From: Pseudomonas sp. PDM18
GTDB lineage: Bacteria > Pseudomonadota > Gammaproteobacteria > Pseudomonadales > Pseudomonadaceae
Length of the DNA: 64,000 bases
NCBI RefSeq assembly: GCF_014852585.1
Contig: NZ_JACVBX010000012.1
Span: forward strand, 62,001 to 126,000
Reading direction: 5' to 3'
The position numbers and the translations under genes are program-made. Under the pieces are notes generated by a model. That model saw only the letters and a list, made by a program, of their open reading frames with translations. It did no database searches and was not told the DNA's origin. Below are positions 1 to 7,489 of the stretch, one piece after another (the stretch's first letter is position 1; each line of letters begins with the position of its first letter).

Positions 1-1148
1 CAGCCCAGGTTGCGGGCGATGATCATCTTCTGGATGTGGCTGGTGCCTTCGTAGATCTTGGTCACCCGCACGTCGCGGCAGTAGCGCTCCACCGGGAAGT
101 CGGCGAGATAACCGTAGCCGCCGTGAATCTGCAGGGCTTCGGAGCAGACTTTCTCGGCCATCTCGCTGGCGTACAGCTTGGCCATCGAGGCTTCCTTGGT
201 GCAGGACACGCCGGCCGCGTGCAGACGCGCGGCATGCAGGGTGAACTGGTGCGCCACCTCCACCTGGGTGGCCATGTCGGCCAGGTCGAAGGCCACGCCC
301 TGCAGCTGAATGATCGGCGCGCCGTAGGCTTCACGCTCCTTGGCGTACTTCACCGCGGCATCCAGTGCAGCTCGGGCGGCACCGACGGCCACCGCAGCGA
401 TACCGATGCGACCTTCGGACAGGGTGCCCATCAAGCGCTTGTAGGCAGTGCCCTCCTCCCCCAGCAGGTTCTCCGCCGGAACCCGGCAGTTGTCCAACTG
501 GATAGCCGCTACCTGGGCGGAACGCTGGCCCATCTTTTCCTCGACGCGCGCCACGTTGTAGCCAGGGCCGCGCGGATCGACGATGAACATGCTCGCGCCC
601 TTGCGGCCTTCCGGGGTATCGGTGTGAGCGGCAATGGCGAAGGCGATTCCGGCTTCGTTGCCGTTGGAGATGAACTGCTTACTGCCGTTGAGCACGTAGC
701 CATCGCCGTCACGGCGCGCGGTGGTGCGGAAGGCGCCGGTATCCGAGCCGGCCTGCGGCTCGGTCAGCAAGCCGGCGGCGATCAGCTCGCCCGAGGCCAT
801 GCGCTGCAGGTACTTGTTCTTCTGCGCCTGGGTGCCGTAGCGGCACAGCATGTCGGCCAGGCCATTGTGTACGTGAAGGATGGTGGCGAAACCGGCATCT
901 GCTGCGGCAAATTCCTCGATGGCCAGCACATACTCCGGGAAGGACATCGCCGAACCGCCGTACTCTTCCGGCAGGTGTATGCCAAGGAAGCCCAGCTCCG
1001 CTACCGCCGCCAGCTCATTGCGCGGCCATGCGCCCGTACGGTCACGCTCTGCGGCGGTCGCCGCCACCACGTCCTGAGCCACCTTGCGGGCGGTATCGCG
1101 GATCATGACTTCCTGTTCACTCAGGAACACTGCGGATGTATCGCTCAT
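1..1148 (-). CDS. Acyl-CoA dehydrogenase (stop codon lies beyond the left edge)
   Basis: FAD-dependent dehydrogenase that introduces the alpha-beta double bond into an acyl-CoA. Reading from ATG at 1148 gives 382 codons that remain open to the edge. The final bases on the minus strand are TG, so the stop is probably TGA one base outside. This matches the 382-residue paralogue at 18148-19296. Visible marks are the FAD/substrate segment LTEPQAGSDTGAF, LNGSKQFISNG, the C-terminal HGGYGYLADFPVERYCRD block, and IYEGTSHIQ carrying the catalytic Glu. It lies downstream of the first MalT-type regulator on the same strand. The 161-bp gap holds a hairpin and a G-rich motif. The substrate is not predictable; the sequence looks like a short/branched-chain class member. 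Confidence 0.9.
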   Translation of the reverse strand, partial: MSDTSAVFLSEQEVMIRDTARKVAQDVVAATAAERDRTGAWPRNELAAVAELGFLGIHLPEEYGGSAMSFPEYVLAIEEFAAADAGFATILHVHNGLADMLCRYGTQAQKNKYLQRMASGELIAAGLLTEPQAGSDTGAFRTTARRDGDGYVLNGSKQFISNGNEAGIAFAIAAHTDTPEGRKGASMFIVDPRGPGYNVARVEEKMGQRSAQVAAIQLDNCRVPAENLLGEEGTAYKRLMGTLSEGRIGIAAVAVGAARAALDAAVKYAKEREAYGAPIIQLQGVAFDLADMATQVEVAHQFTLHAARLHAAGVSCTKEASMAKLYASEMAEKVCSEALQIHGGYGYLADFPVERYCRDVRVTKIYEGTSHIQKMIIARNLG

Positions 1149-1251
1149 TTTCTTCCTCACGAATGGGATCGGGTTGCCGATGCTTTGCCGTGCGACGCGG
1201 CCTTGGCGGCGCACTTCGCAATGTCCGCAGGATGCCGACGCGCTTCAGGGG

Positions 1252-1278
1252 GGCGCGCCTCCCCTCTTGGTAGGGGAG
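1252..1278 (-). promoter_or_regulatory. G-rich motif and inverted repeat upstream of the acyl-CoA dehydrogenase
   Basis: Read toward the dehydrogenase gene the bases give AAGAGGGGAGGCGCGCC (1252-1268). The overlapping inverted repeat CTCCCCT/AGGGGAG (1259-1278, 6-nt loop) lies just after the regulator gene. It could be the end of the regulator transcript or a promoter element. It resembles the G-rich motifs at 18117, 4173 and 27131, a similarity judged by eye. Confidence 0.35.
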
Positions 1279-1309
1279 CACCCTGCCGGGCACCTCCGCT
1301 CCGACGTCC

Positions 1310-4015
1310 TCAACGGATCAGCCCATGCTGGCGCGCCAGGCTGATGGCGGCGTAGCGGCTGGAAACACCGAGCTTGGCGAGGATGTTCTTCACGTTCCAT
1401 TTCACCGTGCCGAAGGTGATGTTCAGGGTCAGCGCAATCCGCTTGTTGGACATTGCCTGGGCGATCAGGCCGAGGATTTCCACCTCGCGCGGGGTCAGGC
1501 TGGCGCGTTGCTCGCCGCCCGCCGCCCGCCGAGCCGGCACCGGCTCGGCGGCGCTCTCTGCAGGCGCCACATACGCCAGCAACACGTCGAGATAGCCATG
1601 CCCGGCCTCGTCCAGCCCCTCGTCCTCGCGCAGTGCCCTGAGCCGATCCAGCAGGCGAGGCCCCTCGTCGAGCAGCGTGCGTACCAGGCCGAGGCACGCA
1701 CCAAGCCGGAGGGCCTCGCGCAGGCGTTCGCGGTGTTGCTCGTCCTGCCCGAGGTCATCGTGGGCAACTGCGCAGAGCAGCAAGGCCTTCACCCGCGTGC
1801 GACCGCGACCGTAGCCTTCTGCGAAGCATCCGATCAGGGCCAGCGACTCCAGCGCCGCCGCCGGCTCGTGCCCAGCCAGGGCTACGCGGGCGCGGGCGAA
1901 GGCAACCATGGTGGCAATCTCGTCCTGGCAATCGCCACGGTATTGCGCCAGCAGTTCTTCGAGACGTCCCAGGCGCTCGCCGGCGCGGCGCGCATCGCCC
2001 TGCGCCAGCAGAACCTTGACCTGTTCGGCGAGCATCAGGGCGAGCAGGCGATCCAGACCCAGCGCATGGAAATGCGCGGCCTGCGCCTCGAGGAACTCCA
2101 ACAACGCCTGCGGCGTATCGCGCAACGCGGTGAGGCGCGCCCGGCACATCGAGGCGCGAGCCATCACATCGGGCATCGACGACTGCAGGATGCCGCTGCG
2201 ATTGGCCAGCACGGCCAGGGCCTCGTCGATGCGATCGAGCTCGTAGTAGGCGTCGCACAGGTTCGCCGCGCACAGGTTCGCCGAGACCGAACCGCGCCCG
2301 TAGTCTTCTTCTGCCCGCGCCAGCAGGCTGGCCCCCAGGCGCGCAGCCTCGCGGGCATCGCCGATACGCAGCCAGGCCTGGGCCTGGGTGTTCTCGAAGA
2401 CCATCGCCATGTCGTTGTCGCGGTCGCCCGGATCGATGGGATTTTCGTCGTGCAGACGACGCGCGGCGTCGATGCGCCCCAACGCCAGGTAGGCGCTGGC
2501 CAGCGCCGAGAGACTGATGTAGCGCAGCGAGCGGTTTTCCAGCGGCGCCTGGTGCATCGGCTCGAGCAGGCCGATGACCCGCCGCGGGTTGTCCAGCTGC
2601 AGGGCGATGGCTGCATCGGCCAGGGCGAAGCGCGACGACAGCGCAGGATTGCGCGCCGCTTCGGTACGGCGGATCTGCTCCAGCCAGCGCGCGGCCTTCT
2701 CCGGACGGGCGGTGAAGGCGTAGGTCAGGCAACCCAGGATGAACAGTCGCGGGTGAGCGAACAGGGTTTCCTGTGGCAGGCGTTCGAGCAAGTGCAGCAT
2801 CGGGCTGATGTAGGCCATGCTCCAGGTGGCGCTGGCGGCCTGCTCCATGGCGGCGACGGCGAAGTCCAGGTCGCCGCCGAGGTTGGCATGGCGCACCGAT
2901 TCGACTAGCAGCTCATGCTCGGCGAACCACTGGCTGGCGCGCCGATGCAACGCCTCCACTGCCGCCGAGCCCTGCTGTGCCAGGCGCTGGCCGAGAAATT
3001 CGCCGAACAGCGGGTGGAATCGGTACCAGGGCGTCTGGTCGTCAGAATCGACCCGGTAGATCAGCAGGTTCTCGTCCTCGACGCGCTTGATCAGGTCCGC
3101 CGCGTGCGAATTGCCGGTGACGAAGGCCGCGAGATCGGCGTTGAAGCGACGGAACGGCGACACCTGCTCCATCAGGCCGAGCAGTTCGGGCGCCAGGCAC
3201 GCCACCACGTCCTCGGCCAGGTAGGCCTGCAGGTCCGCCGACTTCCACAGCAGCGAGCGCAGCTTGGGACGCTTGGCCGGGCGGTTGCGCAGCAGGGTGG
3301 CAATGGGTTGCAGGCTCGCCGGCCAGCCGCTGGTCAGCTCGTGAATCAGCTGTTCCTCGTCGGCGGTGAGCTTGAGATTGCCGAGGTTGTGCTCGAAGAA
3401 AACGCGAGTCTCCTCCAGGTCGAACGGCAGTTCGGCAAAGTCGATTTCCGCAACCTGGCCCTGCATACGCAAACGGCCGAGGCTCAGCGGCGGCGAGCTG
3501 CGCGAGGCGATCACCAGGTGCAGGTTGGGCGGACAATGGTCGAGCAGCTTCTGCATCAGTCGATGCGCCAGCGGCGCCTCAACGTGCTGGTAGTCGTCGA
3601 TCAGCAAGTACAGCTCGCGGCCCAGTTGTTCGGCGATGCGCGTGACCTGCGCGACCAGCGCATTGAACGCGGCCTCGCCGCTGTCGCCGTGCAGCAGTTC
3701 CGCCTCGATGGCGATGTCCAGGCGCCGCAACGCCGCCAGCAGATAGGTCAGGAAGCTGGGAAACAGTCGGTCGTCGTGGCTGAGCGATAGCCAGGCGACG
3801 TCCAGGCCATCCTTGAGCAGCGCCTGGCGCCACTGCGCGAGCAGCAGGGTCTTGCCGAAACCGGCGCCGCCGGTGATCAGCGTGACGCAGCCCAGGCGCC
3901 CCTCCTGCAGCCGCTCCAGCAGGTGCGTGCGGGGAATGTGCCGGGTGTTCAGGCGCGGCGGGGAAAACTTGGTCGCGACCAGCAGGTCGTCGGCGTTCAT
4001 TAGTGACGTTTGCAT
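1310..4015 (-). CDS. MalT-type LuxR transcriptional regulator (copy 1)
   Basis: Large ATP-dependent transcriptional activator of the MalT/STAND class, 901 residues from ATG 4015; ATG 4000 is an equally possible start. It begins with the class signature ATKFSPPR, followed by Walker A GGAGFGKT at about 49-56 and a STAND NTPase module containing LLIDDYQHVE. A long helical repeat (sensor) region follows, and the last ~65 residues are a LuxR helix-turn-helix (LTPREVEILGLIAQAMSNKRIA). Such proteins bind an inducer and ATP, oligomerise and activate promoters. It is divergent from the crotonase operon at 4261 and shares a 245-bp intergenic region with it, so it probably controls that operon and others in the cluster. 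A close paralogue is at 27306-30005. Confidence 0.92.
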   Translation of the reverse strand: MQTSLMNADDLLVATKFSPPRLNTRHIPRTHLLERLQEGRLGCVTLITGGAGFGKTLLLAQWRQALLKDGLDVAWLSLSHDDRLFPSFLTYLLAALRRLDIAIEAELLHGDSGEAAFNALVAQVTRIAEQLGRELYLLIDDYQHVEAPLAHRLMQKLLDHCPPNLHLVIASRSSPPLSLGRLRMQGQVAEIDFAELPFDLEETRVFFEHNLGNLKLTADEEQLIHELTSGWPASLQPIATLLRNRPAKRPKLRSLLWKSADLQAYLAEDVVACLAPELLGLMEQVSPFRRFNADLAAFVTGNSHAADLIKRVEDENLLIYRVDSDDQTPWYRFHPLFGEFLGQRLAQQGSAAVEALHRRASQWFAEHELLVESVRHANLGGDLDFAVAAMEQAASATWSMAYISPMLHLLERLPQETLFAHPRLFILGCLTYAFTARPEKAARWLEQIRRTEAARNPALSSRFALADAAIALQLDNPRRVIGLLEPMHQAPLENRSLRYISLSALASAYLALGRIDAARRLHDENPIDPGDRDNDMAMVFENTQAQAWLRIGDAREAARLGASLLARAEEDYGRGSVSANLCAANLCDAYYELDRIDEALAVLANRSGILQSSMPDVMARASMCRARLTALRDTPQALLEFLEAQAAHFHALGLDRLLALMLAEQVKVLLAQGDARRAGERLGRLEELLAQYRGDCQDEIATMVAFARARVALAGHEPAAALESLALIGCFAEGYGRGRTRVKALLLCAVAHDDLGQDEQHRERLREALRLGACLGLVRTLLDEGPRLLDRLRALREDEGLDEAGHGYLDVLLAYVAPAESAAEPVPARRAAGGEQRASLTPREVEILGLIAQAMSNKRIALTLNITFGTVKWNVKNILAKLGVSSRYAAISLARQHGLIR

Positions 4016-4172
4016 GTTGTCGTTCACTCTTGCTCTGGCGCATGCGGAGTCCACAGGACACCCCGCTGCAACGCTCTTTAAACGAATGGCCAGCCCCGGC
4101 GAGCGGCTTTGCGACCGCTCGGCTGCCTGGACGGCCAGGGCCATGCTGCAACAGCCACATCTCCGCCCGCCC

Positions 4173-4195
4173 CGTCCGCAAGGGGGGGGTACGCC
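4173..4195 (+). promoter_or_regulatory. G-rich candidate regulator box upstream of the crotonase operon
   Basis: The sequence begins CGTCCGCAAGG, runs through eight G residues and ends TACGCC. It lies about 65-90 bp before the crotonase ATG. A near copy sits on the minus strand at 27131-27153, upstream of the SDR gene, and looser copies lie at 11901-11920 and 24909-24926. Each is oriented toward the adjacent gene. The likely binder is one of the two MalT-type regulators (inference). Confidence 0.45.
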
Positions 4196-4212
4196 AGGGA
4201 AACCCTGGCGTA
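4190..4212. promoter_or_regulatory. Perfect 10-bp inverted repeat, candidate operator
   Basis: Arms TACGCCAGGG and CCCTGGCGTA are separated by AAA, giving a 23-bp perfect palindrome that overlaps the end of the G-rich box. It ends 48 bp before the crotonase start, so it could be an operator at the promoter or a 5'-UTR hairpin. Confidence 0.5.
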
Positions 4213-4260
4213 AGTTCGATTGCGACTGGATTGACCGCTGTGAACGAGCGAGGAGCAGAA

Positions 4261-5034
4261 ATGAGCGAGTCGGTTTCTTTTGAAGTGAAAGGCCAGGTGG
4301 GCTGGATCACCCTCACCCGTCCGAAGGCGATGAACGCGCTGAATCGCGAGATGCTCGATGCCATGATCGAGACCCTGAAAGCCTGGGAAGGCGATGCCGG
4401 CGTGCGCGTCGTCGCCCTCACCGCCACCGGCACTGCGTTCTGCGCCGGCGCCGACCTGAAGGCCACGGGCAGTGCCCAGCCCGGCGAGATGGACCTGCTG
4501 GACACCATCGTCGCCTTCTTCGACCGCCTGCGCGCCTTCCCCAAGCCGGTGATCGCCGCGGTCAACGGCCTGGCCCTGGCCGGCGGCCTGGAAACGGTGC
4601 TGTGCTGCGACTTCGTGATCGCCGCCGAGACCGCGCGCTTCGGCGACGCCCACTCCAACTTCGGCGTCTTCCCCGGTGGCGGCGGCGCTGCCGTGCTGCC
4701 GCGCAAGATTCCGGAGAACATCGCCAAGTACATGCTGTTCACCGGTGACGCCCTGCCGGCCCAGGACATGAAGCTCTATGGCCTGGTCAGCGAAGTGGTG
4801 GCCGACGCCGAGCTGGTCGGCCGGGTCCAGGCCATAGGCGACAAGCTGGCCGAGAAGAGCCCGCTGGTGCTGCGCAAGATGAAGAAGGTCGCCGACGAGG
4901 CCACCGACAAGAGCCGCGCCGACGCCCTGCGCCACGAGCTGCTGGAGCTGCGCAACCACCAGCGCTCCTACGACATGGCCGAGGGCGTGCGCGCCTTCGC
5001 CGAGAAGCGCAAGCCCGACTTCAAGGGCTATTGA
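4261..5034 (+). CDS. Enoyl-CoA hydratase/isomerase (crotonase) family protein
   Basis: A 257-residue crotonase-fold enzyme acting on acyl-CoA double bonds or related carbonyl chemistry. The oxyanion-hole segments are visible as AFCAGADLKATG and NGLALAGGLETVLCCD. The Glu in GGLET sits at the place of the first catalytic Glu of rat hydratase. At the place of the second one (FAQPE in the rat enzyme) this protein has FGDAH, so His replaces Glu, and simple hydration is therefore not assured. It opens a plus-strand set with the thiolase (30-bp gap) and SDR that follow, and is divergent from the MalT-type regulator. The ATG at 4261 follows GAGCGAGGAGCAGAA, a clear ribosome-binding site. Confidence 0.88.
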   Translation: MSESVSFEVKGQVGWITLTRPKAMNALNREMLDAMIETLKAWEGDAGVRVVALTATGTAFCAGADLKATGSAQPGEMDLLDTIVAFFDRLRAFPKPVIAAVNGLALAGGLETVLCCDFVIAAETARFGDAHSNFGVFPGGGGAAVLPRKIPENIAKYMLFTGDALPAQDMKLYGLVSEVVADAELVGRVQAIGDKLAEKSPLVLRKMKKVADEATDKSRADALRHELLELRNHQRSYDMAEGVRAFAEKRKPDFKGY

Positions 5035-5063
5035 TCCCGCCCCCTTTCCGAGAGCGAATTCAG

Positions 5064-6308
5064 ATGGAAAACGTATACATCGTCGGCGTCGGCATGACCG
5101 CGTTCGGCCGCCACACCGACAAGACCATCAAGCAACTCACCGCCTGGGCCGTCGAGGACGCCCTGGACGATGCGGGCTGCGACCGCAAGTGGATCCAGGT
5201 CGGCTTCTTCGGCAACTGCACCCAGGGCCATTTCGACGGCCAGCACATGATCCGCGGCCAGGTCGCCCTGCTGCCGCTGGGCCTGGACGGCATCCCGATC
5301 TTCAACATCGAAGGCGCCTGCGCCTCCTCCAGCCACGCCTTCAACCTGGCGGTCACCCAGCTGCAGGCCGGCGCCGCTGACGTCGCAATCGCCGTGGGCG
5401 CGGAGAAGATGTTCTACAGCGACAAGATGAAGATGTTCTCCGCCTTCGAGTCCGCCTGGGACATCGAGACCTTCGAGGAGAACAAGAACTACCTGGCCGC
5501 CATGGGCAAGAACATCGTGCCGCCGCCCGGCTCGCAGTCCGAAAAGCCCTACAGCCCGTTCATGGACGTCTACGCCGCCCTCGGCCGTGGCGGCCTGATG
5601 GAGCGCTACGGCATCACCCAGCGCCAGCTGGCCGCCGTGTCCTCGAAGAACCACGGCCACTCGGTGCACAACGTGCGCTCGCAATACCGCAACGCCATGA
5701 GCATCGAGGAAATCCTCGCCGCGCCGCCGATCACCTACCCGATCACCCTGCCGATGTGCTCGCCGATCTCCGACGGCGCGGCGGCAGCGATTCTCTGCAC
5801 CGAGTCGGCGCTGAAGAAGTATGGTTTCGACAAGAGCCGCGCGATCAAGGTGCTGGCCAGCGTCGTGCGCTCGGCCTCCGCTCGCGCCGCCGAGGACTTC
5901 GACAAGGGCTGCACGCATTTGGCCGGCAAGGCCGCCTTCGAACAGGCCGGCATCTCCCCGCAGGACGTCGACGTGGCCGAGGTGCATGACGCCACCGCCA
6001 TCGGCGAGCTGCTCGCCATCGAGGCCCTGGGCCTGTGCGAGCCGGGCATGAGCGGCGTGATGGCCGAGCGCGGCGACAGCGCCCTCGGCGGCCGTCTGCC
6101 GGTCAACCCGTCCGGTGGCCTGGAATCCAAGGGCCACCCGATCGGCGCCACCGGCATCGGGCAGATCTTCGAGCTGGTCGAGCAGCTGCGCGGCAACTGC
6201 GGCCCGCGCCAGGTCGAAGGCGCGCGCATTGCCCTGCAAGGCAATGGCGGCGGCCTCTGGCGCGTCGAAGAGTCCACCGAGCACGTCGGCATCTTCGCCC
6301 GCGCCTGA
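5064..6308 (+). CDS. Thiolase family / lipid-transfer (SCPx-type) acyl-CoA thiolase
   Basis: Carries out thiolytic cleavage of a 3-ketoacyl-CoA, or the reverse. The 414-residue protein starts at ATG 5064 (MENVYIVGVG). The nucleophilic Cys is present in EGACASSSHAFN. The histidine motifs HDATAIGE and the GHPIGATGIG block near the C-terminus complete the active site. The length and motifs match the SCPx-thiolase/non-specific lipid-transfer group, but there is no SCP2 sterol-carrier domain. This Cys contrasts with the thiolase-like protein at 49946-51097, which lacks it. It lies between the crotonase and the SDR on the same strand, as expected for a beta-oxidation operon. Confidence 0.9.
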   Translation: MENVYIVGVGMTAFGRHTDKTIKQLTAWAVEDALDDAGCDRKWIQVGFFGNCTQGHFDGQHMIRGQVALLPLGLDGIPIFNIEGACASSSHAFNLAVTQLQAGAADVAIAVGAEKMFYSDKMKMFSAFESAWDIETFEENKNYLAAMGKNIVPPPGSQSEKPYSPFMDVYAALGRGGLMERYGITQRQLAAVSSKNHGHSVHNVRSQYRNAMSIEEILAAPPITYPITLPMCSPISDGAAAAILCTESALKKYGFDKSRAIKVLASVVRSASARAAEDFDKGCTHLAGKAAFEQAGISPQDVDVAEVHDATAIGELLAIEALGLCEPGMSGVMAERGDSALGGRLPVNPSGGLESKGHPIGATGIGQIFELVEQLRGNCGPRQVEGARIALQGNGGGLWRVEESTEHVGIFARA

Positions 6309-6390
6309 GGCCGGTCGGAGAGACTTTCGCGGAGGTGCCGCCCCGGCGACACTTCCACCTTTTTCCCTTAGTACCCGTAGGTGAACAACA

Positions 6391-7302
6391 ATGACAATTC
6401 GCTTCGACGGCCGCGTGGCCATCGTCACCGGCGCCGGCAATGGCCTGGGCCGCATCCATGCACTGCAACTGGCCGAGCGTGGCGCCAAGCTGGTGATCAA
6501 CGATTTCGGCGGCAGCCGTGACGGTAGCGGCAGCTCCTCCGAGGCCGCCCTGGCGGTGGTAGAGGAAATCCGTCGTGCCGGTGGCAGCGCCATCGCCAAC
6601 GGCGCCAACGTCGCCGACTACGAGCAGGTCCAGGCCCTGGTGGCGCAGACCGTCGCCCAGTTCGGCCGCGTCGATGTCCTCATCAACAACGCCGGCATCC
6701 TGCGCGACAAGTCCTTCCCGAAAATGGAGATCGCCGACTTCCGCGCGGTGCTCGATGTCCACCTTATGGGCTCGCTGTACTGCACCAAGGCTGTCTGGGA
6801 CCTGATGAAGGAACAGAACTACGGGCGCATCCTGATGACCACCTCCGCCGCCGGCCTGTTCGGCAACTTCGGCCAGGCCAACTACGGCGCGGCGAAGATG
6901 GCGCTGGTGGGGCTGATGAACATGCTCGCCATCGAAGGCCGCAAGAACAACATCCACGTCAACACCCTGGCTCCGATGGCGGCCACCCGCATGACCGAGG
7001 ACGTGATGCCCGAGGAGTTGCTCAAGGCCAGCCGTCCCGAGCAGGTCAGCCCGGGTGCGCTGTTCCTGGTCAGCGAAGAAGCGCCGACCAAGCTGGTGCT
7101 GGGCGCCGGTGCCGGCGTGTTCTCCGCCGTGCGCATGGAAGAGACCGCGCCGGTGTTCGTCGGTGCCAACGTGACGCCCGAAGACGTCCAGGCGCATCTG
7201 GCGCAGATCACCGACTGGAACACCGCCGGTCCGCGCAACGATGCCAACCAGCAGGTGCAGATCTTCATCGAGACCGCCATGCAGGCCCTCAAGGGCGCCT
7301 GA
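6391..7302 (+). CDS. Short-chain dehydrogenase/reductase, probable 3-hydroxyacyl-CoA dehydrogenase
   Basis: NAD(P)-dependent oxidoreductase of 303 residues. The cofactor motif TGAGNGLGR is at about 13-21, NNAGILRD near 107, catalytic Ser in TTSAAGLFG and YGAAK as the catalytic Tyr/Lys pair. The C-terminal extension and the VINDFGGSRDG loop resemble the SDR domain of multifunctional peroxisomal enzyme 2, whose members oxidise 3-hydroxyacyl-CoAs. With the upstream crotonase and thiolase it would complete a beta-oxidation turn. The similar SDR at 41028-41945 serves the second cluster. Confidence 0.88.
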   Translation: MTIRFDGRVAIVTGAGNGLGRIHALQLAERGAKLVINDFGGSRDGSGSSSEAALAVVEEIRRAGGSAIANGANVADYEQVQALVAQTVAQFGRVDVLINNAGILRDKSFPKMEIADFRAVLDVHLMGSLYCTKAVWDLMKEQNYGRILMTTSAAGLFGNFGQANYGAAKMALVGLMNMLAIEGRKNNIHVNTLAPMAATRMTEDVMPEELLKASRPEQVSPGALFLVSEEAPTKLVLGAGAGVFSAVRMEETAPVFVGANVTPEDVQAHLAQITDWNTAGPRNDANQQVQIFIETAMQALKGA

Positions 7303-7340
7303 CGGCCGCGGATTCCGCTACGCCCGAACATCGCGGAGAA

Positions 7341-7365
7341 TGCCGGCCCAACTGCTGGGCCGGCA
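7341..7365 (+). terminator. Perfect inverted repeat after the SDR gene
   Basis: Arms TGCCGGCCCA and TGGGCCGGCA are separated by 5 nt and start 38 bp after the SDR stop. No T-run follows, so it is a hairpin end or attenuator rather than a textbook terminator. Confidence 0.45.
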
Positions 7366-7428
7366 TGCCGGCTGCCCGCCCGGAGCCGCTGCCGTCCCTG
7401 ACCGGCCTATGCTGATCGGCATGCGCGC

Positions 7429-7476
7429 TCACCTGGATAGCCCGTCACCTGGAACGCCCGTCGCCTGGGTCAACGG
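7429..7476 (+). repeat. Three tandem 16-bp repeats before the acyl-CoA ligase
   Basis: Consecutive units TCACCTGGATAGCCCG, TCACCTGGAACGCCCG and TCGCCTGGGTCAACGG end 13 bp before the ligase ATG. The first two differ at two positions and the third is more diverged. A protein-binding array or a recent slippage product are both possible. Confidence 0.6.
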
Positions 7477-7489
7477 CAGGAGAACAAGA

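Noticed and set aside
36..1355. 439-residue plus-strand frame at the left edge
   Set aside because: It is the antisense shadow of the acyl-CoA dehydrogenase at 1-1148, with no ribosome site and shadow-type composition.
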